A DNA stretch of 33,078 bases from Flavobacteriaceae bacterium UBA5544 (GTDB lineage Bacteria; Bacteroidota; Bacteroidia; Flavobacteriales; Flavobacteriaceae), in assembly GCA_002426755.1 (NCBI GenBank), contig DINI01000020.1, forward strand, positions 42,650 through 75,727. Reading direction: 5' to 3'. Numbering within the stretch: the stretch's first letter is position 1; every line of letters starts with the position of its first letter. Both the position numbers and the translations under genes were made by a program. Under the pieces are notes generated by a model. That model saw nothing but the letters and a program-made list of their open reading frames with translations. It was not told where the DNA came from and made no database searches. Positions 21,886 through 29,650 of the stretch are shown here, piece after piece.

Positions 21886-22102
21886 AACTGTAGAATCTGC
21901 AATGCTAATTTTGGTCCTGTCGCTTGTTTTTTAATAAATTATACACTTTTGATAAAATTTAAAGATAGATTTGTTGCATGCTGACTTTAGATTTTTAGCG
22001 AAGTCTCTAAATACACAAAATATCCAGGGAGTATGAGTGACCTGAACCTATTTAAAATCTCTATAAAAAAAAGGAAAGGTGAATGTAACTTACCCCATCT
22101 GA

Positions 22103-23044
22103 TTAAGAAAAATTAGCCTTAAACCACTCCACCTGTGCTCTCACGCTTTCCAATAACGTGGTGTTAGGGTCATAATTCAAAAGTTTTCGAGCTTTATCAA
22201 TATTGGCTTTGGTGCGCAATTGGTCTCCTGCACGCTTTGGAATGACATTCAATTTGATCTCTTTCTTCAGCACTTCTGCAACGGCATCGATTCCTTCTTG
22301 GGTTGTATGCTCCACTTCGGTTCCCAAGTTAATGATTTCACCATTCACTTTATCATCATTGCCAATGACACTCACTACACCATCAACAATATCGCCAACA
22401 TAAGTAAAACTTCTTAAGTGCGTATCACTACCATCAAACAAAGGAAATGCTTCACCTTTCAAACCCAAATCAATCAATTTCGTATACATTTTCTCCGGAC
22501 GTTCTCTTGGTCCAATTACAGAATACAAACGTAATGAACAGGCTTTAAACTGCTCTTCCCTACTCTTTTGAAGTACCAATTGCTCTGCCGCCAATTTAGT
22601 AACGCCATAATGTGAAGCTGGTTTTGGAGCAAAATCTTCAGGAAAGGTAGCTTCCAATCCGTAAATAGAAGAAGTTCCAATATTGACAAATAATTTCAGC
22701 TTTTTACACTCCAAAGCGTAATCAACTAAATTTTTTGTAGCAATGATATTATTACTGAAATAATCTTCGAACGTTGATGTAGTGGAAATACCTGGCTGTG
22801 CAGCAAAATGGAATATGTAGTCGATATCTAATGGCAATTCTTTAATGAGACTTCCAAATCTTAAATCATGACGGATGATTGAAATTCCTTTCTCTTCTAG
22901 TTCTTTGGCATTTAGTTGTTTCAACTCAACGCTGTAATAAGGCGAAAAATTATCAACTCCTATGACATCGTGACCTAAATCCTTCAATCTTTCGGCTGTA
23001 TGTGACCCTATAAAACCAGCTGCTCCTGTGACTAGTACTTTCAT
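22103..23044 (-). CDS. NAD-dependent epimerase/dehydratase, UDP-uronate 4-epimerase-like
   Basis: A 313-aa short-chain (extended SDR) enzyme. The Rossmann motif is G7-A-A-G10-F-I-G13 in VLVTGAAGFIGSHTAERL. A catalytic Ser/Thr lies at 124-126 (GTSSIYG) and the Y146-x3-K150 pair in SHYGVTKLAAE. The C-terminal part has SLRLYSVIGPRERPEKMYTKLI and LRSFTYVGDIVDG, typical of UDP-glucose/UDP-glucuronate 4-epimerases. It converts one nucleotide sugar to another for envelope glycans. ATG 23044 begins exactly at the Rossmann strand; the frame is open 34 codons further to 23146 but those residues belong to no domain. It is divergent from the lipid-linked sugar operon. Confidence 0.9.
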   Translation of the reverse strand: MKVLVTGAAGFIGSHTAERLKDLGHDVIGVDNFSPYYSVELKQLNAKELEEKGISIIRHDLRFGSLIKELPLDIDYIFHFAAQPGISTTSTFEDYFSNNIIATKNLVDYALECKKLKLFVNIGTSSIYGLEATFPEDFAPKPASHYGVTKLAAEQLVLQKSREEQFKACSLRLYSVIGPRERPEKMYTKLIDLGLKGEAFPLFDGSDTHLRSFTYVGDIVDGVVSVIGNDDKVNGEIINLGTEVEHTTQEGIDAVAEVLKKEIKLNVIPKRAGDQLRTKANIDKARKLLNYDPNTTLLESVRAQVEWFKANFS

Positions 23045-23132
23045 ATATTGGTTATCTTGCAAAATAATGTGCAAGTTAATACCTTTTTTGTATAATAAAT
23101 CAGCATTTTTTAACCTTTCATCCAAAAATGAA

Positions 23133-23140
23133 TATTTTTG
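23133..23140 (+). promoter_or_regulatory. Putative -7 box for the GT2 / LAB_N / GT39 operon
   Basis: TATTTTTG matches TAnnTTTG and lies 22 bp before ATG 23162, leaving a leader of about 15 bases. No clear -33 TTG is seen. Just to the left CAAAAATG reads CATTTTTG on the other strand, a 7-of-8 match that might serve the epimerase gene. Confidence 0.4.
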
Positions 23141-23161
23141 TACCACCTAACCAATATTCAA

Positions 23162-23878
23162 ATGAATTATAGGCTCACTATAATAGTGCCGGTTTACAAC
23201 GAAGAAGATAATCTGGAGCGTGTAGAAAAGGAACTTCTTGCATATACGACTGTAGCGAAAGTCTCCACAAAGATATTGTTCGTCAATGATGGCTCGAAGG
23301 ACAAAAGCCAAGAAATTATTGAAACGATCTGTCAGAGGAATGAAGTTTTTCAATATGTTTGTTTCGAAAGCAATAGAGGTTTGAGTGCTGCTATCAAAGC
23401 AGGATTTGATTATACCGATACTGAATTGGTGGGTTATATCGATTCCGATTTGCAAACATCACCAGAGGATTTCAATATTTTGCTTGATTATATTGGTGAA
23501 TATGATTTGGTAACAGGGGTCCGTTCCAACAGAAAGGATTCGTTCGTTAAAAATATGTCCTCAAAAATTGCGAATGGCATTAGACGAGCATTTACCAATG
23601 ACGGAATGGACGATACAGGTTGTCCACTTAAAATCATTAAAACTGATTATGCCAAACGTATACCAATGTTCAAAGGGTTGCATAGGTTTTTGCCAGCCAT
23701 GATATTGCTTCAAAAAGGAAAGATTGTTCAGGTGCCAGTGCAACATTTTCCAAGAATGGCTGGAACGGCCAACTTTGGATTATGGAACCGTTTGTTTGGT
23801 CCTTTGATGGATTGTTTTGCCTATTTGTGGATGAAAAAAAAATATATCAATTATACCATTAGCAAGAAAAGCGAATGA
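23162..23878 (+). CDS. Polyprenyl-phosphate glycosyltransferase, GT2 (DPM1/ArnC-like)
   Basis: A 238-aa GT-A enzyme. TIIVPVYNEEDNLERVE at the start, ILFVNDGSKDKS, RGLSAAIKAGFDYTDTELVGYIDSDLQTSPED (the DSDLQ metal site), then DDTGCPLKIIKTDYAKRIPMFKGLHRFLPAMI, which is the GC-x-LK-x(3)...G-x-HRF(L/I)P motif of dolichyl/undecaprenyl-phosphate sugar transferases. No C-terminal TM pair is present, unlike ArnC. It would attach a sugar to a polyprenyl phosphate at the inner face of the membrane. Its stop overlaps the next start (ATGA). Confidence 0.92.
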   Translation: MNYRLTIIVPVYNEEDNLERVEKELLAYTTVAKVSTKILFVNDGSKDKSQEIIETICQRNEVFQYVCFESNRGLSAAIKAGFDYTDTELVGYIDSDLQTSPEDFNILLDYIGEYDLVTGVRSNRKDSFVKNMSSKIANGIRRAFTNDGMDDTGCPLKIIKTDYAKRIPMFKGLHRFLPAMILLQKGKIVQVPVQHFPRMAGTANFGLWNRLFGPLMDCFAYLWMKKKYINYTISKKSE

Positions 23879-24513
23879 ATCATTGGTTAATCTATAGTGT
23901 TGGTTTTATCGCCCAAATCTTGTTTTCATCAAGATTGGTCATCCAATGGATAGCTTCTGAAAAACAGCAAAAAGTCATTACCCCTACCACCTTCTGGACT
24001 TTGAGCTTGGTGGCATCTTTTTTATTGTTTATTTATGGTTATTTACGACAGGATTTTGCCATTATGTTGGGTCAGGGATTGACCTATTTTATCTACATTA
24101 GAAATTTGCAATTGCAGGGTGAATGGAAAAAATTCCCAGTAATTGTTCAATGGATTTTATTGCTCGTGCCTTCACTAATTGTCATTTACTATTTCAACAA
24201 TAATAAAATTGATGTCAATTTGCTTTTTAAGAATGAAGACATTCCGTTTTGGCTTTTGGTATTGGGGATTATTTCCCAAGTTATTTTCACGTTGCGATTT
24301 GTCTATCAATGGCTATATTCTGAACATAAAAAAATATCTGCTTTACCATTTGGATTTTGGTTATTGAGTCTTGTTGGCGCTTTACTCATATTAGCCTATT
24401 CTATATTTAGAAAAGACCCTGTTTTGTTTGTAGGTCATGGTCTCGGAACTGTCATTTATACAAGAAATCTTTTTTTAATACACAAAAACAATGCTAAAGG
24501 TCCTACAATCTAA
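23875..24513 (+). CDS. Double lipid-A-disaccharide-synthase N-terminal (LAB_N) domain membrane protein
   Basis: 212 aa, about six TM segments arranged as two tandem LAB_N (PF07578) repeats. Repeat 1 has VGFIAQILFSSRLVIQWIASEKQ and TFWTLSLVASFLLFIYGYLRQDFAIMLGQGL then YIRNLQL. Repeat 2 has GIISQVIFTLRFVYQWLYSEHK and GFWLLSLVGALLILAYSIFRKDPVLFVGHGL then IYTRNLFL. The domain alone has no catalytic part of LpxB. Its place between a polyprenyl-phosphate transferase and an ArnT-like enzyme suggests it moves the lipid-linked sugar across the membrane, like small flippase proteins. That role is inference. It overlaps the GT2 by 4 bp and the GT39 by 23 bp. Confidence 0.9.
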   Translation: MNHWLIYSVGFIAQILFSSRLVIQWIASEKQQKVITPTTFWTLSLVASFLLFIYGYLRQDFAIMLGQGLTYFIYIRNLQLQGEWKKFPVIVQWILLLVPSLIVIYYFNNNKIDVNLLFKNEDIPFWLLVLGIISQVIFTLRFVYQWLYSEHKKISALPFGFWLLSLVGALLILAYSIFRKDPVLFVGHGLGTVIYTRNLFLIHKNNAKGPTI

Positions 24514-26113
24514 ACCTATACTTTCTTTGTGTGTTATCGTCGTCTTCATGCTGGCTTTTAGTTTTGATACTGTTCCTGTCAGTATCATGGAAGCTAGAAA
24601 TTTTGTTACTGCCAGAGAAATGATAACCGATGGCAATTGGTTATTGACCACTATGAATGGCGAAGCTCGTTATGAAAAACCTCCTTTGCCTACATGGATG
24701 ACTGCATTATTCGGATTGGTTTTTGGCTTAAAAAGCTTAATTGCATTACGTTTTCCCACCATTATTTTTATAGCTCTTATAGGAATTTTCACTTTTTTAT
24801 TGACAAGGAAATTACTTGGGGATGCAATGCACAGTTTGGTTAACGCCTTTATTGTTGTAACATCCTTTTACGTTATTGGGATTACACTTGAAGCCCCGTG
24901 GGATATTTTCACCCATGGTTTTATGCTCATTGCCATTTATCATCTGTTCCAATTTTTTCAAAAGGATAACCAGTATGGTATGCATGCATTTTTAGCTGGA
25001 ATTTTTATAGGATGCTCCATTTTATGCAAAGGTCCAATTTCGATGTTCGCCTTGATGCTACCGTTTATTATTGCGTATGGATTTATTTTCAGATTCAAGA
25101 AATTCAAACTGAAATTATTGCCTGTTTTGGGTTGTATCATTTTGGCTCTCATCGTGGGAGGTTGGTGGTTTGTTTATGTGAGAATAAATGACCCTTATAC
25201 CTTTGAAGCGATCGCCACAAAGGAAACCAACAATTGGCATAGTTACAATACGAAACCTTTTTATTATTACTGGAGCTTTTTCACTCAAAGCGGTATTTGG
25301 ACGATTCCAGCATTTATAGGTTTATTGTATCCGTATTTAAAAAGTAGAGTTTCCAATTTAAAAGCATATCAATTCAGTCTGCTATGGACCATCTTTGCTG
25401 TAATTTTACTCTCGCTCGTTCCAGAGAAAAAACCGAGATACTTGATGCCTGTACTCATCCCATTAGCAATCAACACAGGTTTCTACATCGAATACCTTTT
25501 AAGAAAATTTAAAGACCTAAAGGACAAAAGAGAAACGATTCCTGTGTATTTCAATTTTGGGTTGATTGCATTGATTGCGATTATATTCCCTATAGGCATT
25601 TATGTTGTTGTCGGCGAACAATTATCTGGGCATTGGATGCTGTTTTCCATTACATCTGTGATTACCGTAGGTATTGGTTTTTTAATTCTCATCCATTTAA
25701 AAAAGAAGAATTTTTCACAGGTGTTCATGTTCACTGTTGCTTTTTTTGTGGCCATCTTAATGTACGCCCTGCCACTTTTAAAACCAATGATTGGCATTCC
25801 CAATAAATCCATTTCGGAATTGAAAGTCCAAAACATTAAAATCTATGGAGTTAGCAATGTTTCTCCAGAAATGATTTGGCATTACGGAAAAAAGATACCT
25901 CAAATAAAATTGGGTGATGGAACATTTGATTTTCCTGATGACGACCAATTTGGAATTTTGGCATACAACATCAGTGAGAAAGATTGGAACATACTCAACA
26001 AAGATTATAACATTGAAAAAATAGAGACTTTTGACCTTAATACTGTTTCTACTGAATCCAAGCGTCACAATGATCGATTGCTGAACGACTTTTATATCCT
26101 TACGAAGCGTTAA
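24491..26113 (+). CDS. ArnT/PMT-like glycosyltransferase, GT39 / GT83 family
   Basis: A 540-aa polytopic membrane protein. After the first TM (SLCVIVVFMLAFSF) comes PVSIMEARNFVTAREMITDGNWLLTTMNGEARYEKPPLPTWM, with the acidic pair and YEKPPL motif of ArnT-type lipid-to-lipid-A aminoarabinose transferases. About ten more TM segments follow, then a soluble C-terminal part (about 430-540). It takes a polyprenyl-phosphate sugar outside the membrane and transfers it to an acceptor. The ATG at 24491 lies inside the upstream gene. The stop overlaps the PAP2 gene on the other strand by 14 bp. The acceptor could be lipid A, another lipid or a protein. Confidence 0.9.
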   Translation: MLKVLQSKPILSLCVIVVFMLAFSFDTVPVSIMEARNFVTAREMITDGNWLLTTMNGEARYEKPPLPTWMTALFGLVFGLKSLIALRFPTIIFIALIGIFTFLLTRKLLGDAMHSLVNAFIVVTSFYVIGITLEAPWDIFTHGFMLIAIYHLFQFFQKDNQYGMHAFLAGIFIGCSILCKGPISMFALMLPFIIAYGFIFRFKKFKLKLLPVLGCIILALIVGGWWFVYVRINDPYTFEAIATKETNNWHSYNTKPFYYYWSFFTQSGIWTIPAFIGLLYPYLKSRVSNLKAYQFSLLWTIFAVILLSLVPEKKPRYLMPVLIPLAINTGFYIEYLLRKFKDLKDKRETIPVYFNFGLIALIAIIFPIGIYVVVGEQLSGHWMLFSITSVITVGIGFLILIHLKKKNFSQVFMFTVAFFVAILMYALPLLKPMIGIPNKSISELKVQNIKIYGVSNVSPEMIWHYGKKIPQIKLGDGTFDFPDDDQFGILAYNISEKDWNILNKDYNIEKIETFDLNTVSTESKRHNDRLLNDFYILTKR

Positions 26114-26675
26114 GAATTTTTCGTATCAAATAAAGATTCAATTTATAAAACACAAAACCGGAGACAGCTCCAAAAGTCATACCTATTACAATATCAAGCG
26201 GATAATGGACTCCGATATAGACTCTACTATATGCCATTAAAAACGCCCACACAATCAGAATGTAAATCAGGTATTTAAAACGGTTTTTTAAGGTCAGTCC
26301 TATAAAAATTGCAGCCGCCATTGTATTGGAAGCGTGACCCGAAAAGAAACCATAACGTCCACCACAACCATCACGTACCAAGCGCATCTTATCAATCATT
26401 TCTGCCAATTGGCAAGGCCGCATACGCTGGAAGCCATGTTTAAAAAGATTGGTCACTTGGTCAGTTACCAAAATCATGAAAGCGACTACAACTATGGTGA
26501 TGAGCATGGGCTTTTTGCCTATCTGTTTAAATATTAAATACAATAACAGGGCATAAAATGGTATCCAATTGAATTTTGATGTATATGCCAGCCAAAATGG
26601 GTCCCACGTTTCTGTCCCTAAACTATTTAAGTAGATGAAAAGCTCTGTATCGTATTGAAGAATTTGTTCAAACAT
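26100..26675 (-). CDS. PAP2-family membrane phosphatase
   Basis: 191 aa, about five TM segments. The three phosphatase signatures are present: K79...R86-P87 in LFKHGFQRMRPCQ, S112-G-H114 in FFSGHASNTMAAA, and S150-R...H157-x3-D161 in YSRVYIGVHYPLDIV. Enzymes of this kind remove phosphate from lipid phosphates (undecaprenyl pyrophosphate, lipid A, phosphatidylglycerophosphate) on the outer face. Which one is not decidable, but placement beside a lipid-linked sugar operon suggests undecaprenyl or lipid A phosphate. Its ATG overlaps by one base the TAA of the 75-aa gene (TAATG), so translation is coupled. Confidence 0.92.
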   Translation of the reverse strand: MFEQILQYDTELFIYLNSLGTETWDPFWLAYTSKFNWIPFYALLLYLIFKQIGKKPMLITIVVVAFMILVTDQVTNLFKHGFQRMRPCQLAEMIDKMRLVRDGCGGRYGFFSGHASNTMAAAIFIGLTLKNRFKYLIYILIVWAFLMAYSRVYIGVHYPLDIVIGMTFGAVSGFVFYKLNLYLIRKILNAS

Positions 26676-26902
26676 TATTCATTGTATCTTGCAATTTCTC
26701 GATCGTAGAAGTCGGTGGCTTGTTGGATAAGGTTTTCAGTTTCCGATGCTATTTCCTTCTCATCGTGCTCATCGAATTCTTCCAACCATTCAACATCATC
26801 TGTTTCTAGATTAAGGATGAATCGAGGAAAATCTGTATGTATGATATAAATGGCTTCCGGGAAATCGGTATTGTCGCCTAGTATGAATTTTGGTATTTCC
26901 AT
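26675..26902 (-). CDS. Small acidic protein of unknown function, 75 aa
   Basis: A soluble, acidic 75-aa protein starting MEIPKFILGDNTDFPEAIYIIHTDFPRFILNLETDDVEWLEEFDE, followed by a helix EIASETENLIQQATDFYDREIARY. I do not recognise a named domain. The start of two or three beta strands followed by a C-terminal helix looks like a small conserved alpha/beta fold. It is squeezed between a MATE gene (7 bp upstream) and the PAP2 gene (TAATG junction), which supports it as a real, translated gene. Confidence 0.75.
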   Translation of the reverse strand: MEIPKFILGDNTDFPEAIYIIHTDFPRFILNLETDDVEWLEEFDEHDEKEIASETENLIQQATDFYDREIARYNE

Positions 26903-26909
26903 GGATTTG

Positions 26910-28286
26910 CTATTCGTTATTCAAAATTAACTTTTTTGTCAAATAATTAAACCTAATATACAACAATATTGCAGCACTTGTTAAGCCTGCCAAGAGACCT
27001 AGCCAAATACCCAAACTTCCTAAGACTTCTTCTTTTCCACAAAAATAGCTGATGGGAAATCCAATGGCCCAATAAGAGATGAACGTGATTATTGTTGGGA
27101 TTTTCACATCCTGCAATCCTCGCAATGCACCCAAAGCCACAACCTGCAAACTGTCACTGATTTGAAACACGGCTGCCGCTATGAGTAATGTAGCGGCTAT
27201 ACTTACTACTTCTGCATTATCTATGGCATTAATCGGGTCATCTAAATTGACGTATATTTTAGGGAATACATTATGCAATGCCAAAAACATCAACGCAAAC
27301 ACAAATGCAAACACAAAGCCCAATAAAAATATAGACATCGCGATTCGGCGTAATTCCACATAATTCCGAAGCCCTTTTTGATTGCCCACACGAATCATCG
27401 CGGCAACACTTAAACCTGTTGCGACCATAAACGTCATCGATGATAAATTAAGTGCTATTTGATTTGCCGCCTGTGGATTTTTACCCAAAGTGCCACTTAA
27501 CCAAATTGCTGATGTAAAAATAGCCACTTCAAAAAACATCTGCATGGCACTTGGAAAGCCTAAATTGAACACTTTTTTTATCATGTCAGAATTCAATATA
27601 AAAAGCTTAATATGGGTGACATAGGCCTTTGATTTCTCTCTCAACTTTAAAAGCCACCATAAAAATATGAGCATCGCAATACGAGAAATCAAAGTTCCCA
27701 ATGCAGCTCCAACAATTCCCATTTCTGGAAAACCAAGCTTACCAAATATTAAAACATAATTAAAAAAGACATTTAAAACATTGGCAAGAATGGTTGCGTA
27801 CATAGGATATTTCACCAATGACAAACCATCGCTAAATTGTTTAAACGCTTGAAAAATAATGAGAGGAATCAATGATAAGCCTACTAAATCCAAATAAGGA
27901 ATTGCCAGCTTCACCACTTCTTCCGGTTGGTCCATGACGTGCATCAGTGGTTTTGCCAACAGTAAGGTTAGAAATAATAGCATACTTAAAACGGTACATA
28001 GAAAGAGTCCATGTTTAAACGATGACTTACCTTTTTCAAAGTTTCTTTCAGAATCTGCTTCGGCTACCAAGGGTGTGATGGCTGTAGAAAAACCTATCCC
28101 AAGGGACATTGCAATAAAAATGAAACTGTTTCCTAATGAAACGGCTGCCAATTCCGCAGAACCCAATTGCCCAACCATAATGTTATCAATCAGTCCCACA
28201 AATGTATGCCCCAACATGCCTAACATGACTGGAGTTGCTAATTGTAGATTACGTTTGAATTCTTTGGTATAATGCGATAAAATCAC
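26910..28286 (-). CDS. MATE family cation-coupled efflux transporter
   Basis: A 458-aa, 12-TM exporter of the NorM type. Seen: ATPVMLGMLGHTFVGLIDNIMVGQLGSAELAAVSLGNS at the start of the first half, GFSTAITPLVAEA, and in the second half MIKKVFNLGFPSAMQMFFEVAIFTSAIWLSG with repeated MATE architecture. It exports cationic drugs or metabolites in exchange for Na+ or H+. A TAACTTTG box (minus strand, 28313-28306) lies 20 bp before its ATG. It heads an operon with the 75-aa protein and PAP2. Confidence 0.95.
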   Translation of the reverse strand: MILSHYTKEFKRNLQLATPVMLGMLGHTFVGLIDNIMVGQLGSAELAAVSLGNSFIFIAMSLGIGFSTAITPLVAEADSERNFEKGKSSFKHGLFLCTVLSMLLFLTLLLAKPLMHVMDQPEEVVKLAIPYLDLVGLSLIPLIIFQAFKQFSDGLSLVKYPMYATILANVLNVFFNYVLIFGKLGFPEMGIVGAALGTLISRIAMLIFLWWLLKLREKSKAYVTHIKLFILNSDMIKKVFNLGFPSAMQMFFEVAIFTSAIWLSGTLGKNPQAANQIALNLSSMTFMVATGLSVAAMIRVGNQKGLRNYVELRRIAMSIFLLGFVFAFVFALMFLALHNVFPKIYVNLDDPINAIDNAEVVSIAATLLIAAAVFQISDSLQVVALGALRGLQDVKIPTIITFISYWAIGFPISYFCGKEEVLGSLGIWLGLLAGLTSAAILLYIRFNYLTKKLILNNE

Positions 28287-28305
28287 GGTTCTAATTTCAA
28301 AGGCG

Positions 28306-28313
28306 CAAAGTTA
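28306..28313 (-). promoter_or_regulatory. Putative -7 box for the MATE / 75-aa / PAP2 operon
   Basis: Minus-strand TAACTTTG, a full TAnnTTTG match. A start near 28299 would leave a leader of about 13 bases before ATG 28286. No TTG lies at the usual -33 distance. Confidence 0.4.
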
Positions 28314-28429
28314 GTTCTTTGTATTTCGATTTAATAAGTTTATATCCAAATTTTAAAAATTAGACTTTCAAAGCATTGATAATTATAAGCTTATTAAAAA
28401 AATTGTTAATAAGTCAGCTTAGAATTGTT

Positions 28430-28612
28430 CCCAACAAACGCTTCAAAACTTTATTTTTACATTAGATAATTTAAGATGGATGCGCCATAACAACTGTTTT
28501 GCTCTTCAGATTATATTATTTAGAGACATTTTAGCTATTATTTTAGAGGGATTTGAAAATTTGTTGTTAAAACGTTTCAAACTATAAAGGGGAATTTTTT
28601 TCCCCTTTTTGT
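28430..28612 (+). ncRNA. Candidate small RNA ending at an orphan terminator
   Basis: An intrinsic terminator at 28586-28612 reads in the plus direction, yet no plus-strand gene precedes it for over 2 kb. This implies a transcript starting somewhere in 28320-28560. The pair TAACAAC / GTTGTTA (28488-28494 with 28563-28569) could close a long stem. The 5' end is not defined; the TAnnTTTA-like box at 28337 is only partial. The exact boundaries and family are unknown. I can rule in neither 6S RNA nor another known class. Confidence 0.25.
28586..28612 (+). terminator. Orphan rho-independent terminator
   Basis: AAAGGGGAA (28586-28594) pairs with TTCCCCTTT (28600-28608) over 9 bp with a T-only loop, followed by TT and G. 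On the opposite strand the 3' side of the stem is followed by ATAG and no T run, so it works best rightward. It could also be an attenuator in the leader of the PD40 gene 80 bp downstream. Confidence 0.7.
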
Positions 28613-28693
28613 TTTTCAATTCATTTTTAAATTAACAAAACTTTAAAATCTCTCGATTGAGCGTTTCGTAAATTGCTTACAAATCAACCACCA

Positions 28694-29650
28694 ATGAAAC
28701 GCTTTTTAATTTTAGCTCTGCTTTTAGGCAATCTACCAACTTTTGGACAATCACAAGTCAAAACGGTGTCTCCCTTTTTAGAAAATATTGTTTCCGAATT
28801 TCCAAATATCAGGGATTTGGCCGTCTCCGCCACATCCGATGAAGTCATCTTTTCGGCACAGAGTTTTATGGGAGATGTGTCGGCTCTTGTTAGTGTGAAA
28901 AAGACAAATAATGAGTGGGCAGACCCGAAAGTGGTTTCATTTTCTGGTCGTTATTTTGATTTAGAACCTTTTTTTTCCAAAGACGGTCTTACCTTATATT
29001 TTGTTTCCAACAGACCACTGGACCAAATGTCTGATGAAACTAAAGATTTTGATATTTGGTATGCAACACGAGCTAGTTTAAATTCTGAATGGTCAAAACC
29101 GGTGAACATGGGAGCTCCCATCAACAGTGAATTGGATGAGTTTTATCCGTCGGTAACGGATTCAAATAATTTTTACTTTACTCTCGATAATCCACAATTA
29201 AAACAGAAAGATGACATCTATGTAAGTGAATATATTAATGGAAATTACACACAACCAAAACAATTGGTAAGTGCTATTAATTCAGAAGGTTTCGAGTTCA
29301 ACGCTTTTGTGGCACATGACGAATCCTATATTATTTACACATGTTACAATAGGGAAAACGGTTTTGGGAGTGGTGATCTGTATATCAGTACAAAATCGGA
29401 AAGTGGCGAATGGAAGCCGTCAGAAAATATGGGAAATCAGATAAATTCGGATAAAATGGATTATTGTCCTTTTGTAGATGCATCGACAAATACCTTATAT
29501 TTTACCAGTAAACGAAATGCCTTAAAACCTACGTTTGATTCAAAAGTTGATATCAATACATTATTGAAAACATTCAACAGCTACGAAAATGGTTTGAGTA
29601 GATTGTACCAGGTTTCTTTAGAAGGAATGGTTACCAAGAAAAATCCTTGA
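28694..29650 (+). CDS. Secreted PD40 (WD40-like) beta-propeller protein
   Basis: 318 aa. The signal peptide is MKRFLILALLLGNLPTFGQ. It is followed by four or five PD40 / TolB-like blades such as DLEPFFSKDGLTLYFVSNRP, DIWYATRASLNSEWSKPVNMGAPINSE (split pattern), DDIYVSEYINGNY, DLYISTKSESGEWKPSENMG and DYCPFVDASTNTLYFTSKR. Such propellers bind partners or glycans in the periplasm or at the surface. There is no OmpA domain here, although many Bacteroidetes PD40 proteins carry one. ATG 28694 is chosen because the upstream in-frame TTG at 28673 would mask the signal peptide. It ends convergently, overlapping the next gene by 20 bp. Confidence 0.88.
   Translation: MKRFLILALLLGNLPTFGQSQVKTVSPFLENIVSEFPNIRDLAVSATSDEVIFSAQSFMGDVSALVSVKKTNNEWADPKVVSFSGRYFDLEPFFSKDGLTLYFVSNRPLDQMSDETKDFDIWYATRASLNSEWSKPVNMGAPINSELDEFYPSVTDSNNFYFTLDNPQLKQKDDIYVSEYINGNYTQPKQLVSAINSEGFEFNAFVAHDESYIIYTCYNRENGFGSGDLYISTKSESGEWKPSENMGNQINSDKMDYCPFVDASTNTLYFTSKRNALKPTFDSKVDINTLLKTFNSYENGLSRLYQVSLEGMVTKKNP

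Larger units (their letters stand above)
28287..28693. other. Gene-free intergenic region (407 bp) between MATE and PD40 genes
   Basis: AT-rich with no coding frame of note. From left to right it holds the MATE -7 box (28306-28313), a perfect 8-bp hairpin CTTATTAA / TTAATAAG (28390-28413), a short repeat pair AACGCTTCAAAACT (28437) / AACGTTTCAAACTA (28571), a possible long-range stem TAACAAC (28488) / GTTGTTA (28563), and a terminator-like hairpin at 28586-28612 with no gene upstream on that strand. It is the best place in this window for an unannotated RNA. Confidence 0.6.

Noticed and set aside
21886..22102. Possible gene or RNA between the acyl-CoA dehydrogenase and epimerase genes
   Set aside because: 217 bp AT-rich sequence without a hairpin with T run or a usable coding frame; I see nothing to annotate.
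23045..23146. 34-residue N-terminal extension of the epimerase
   Set aside because: The Rossmann strand begins at MKVLVTG (23044); the extension has no domain character and overlaps the divergent promoter region.
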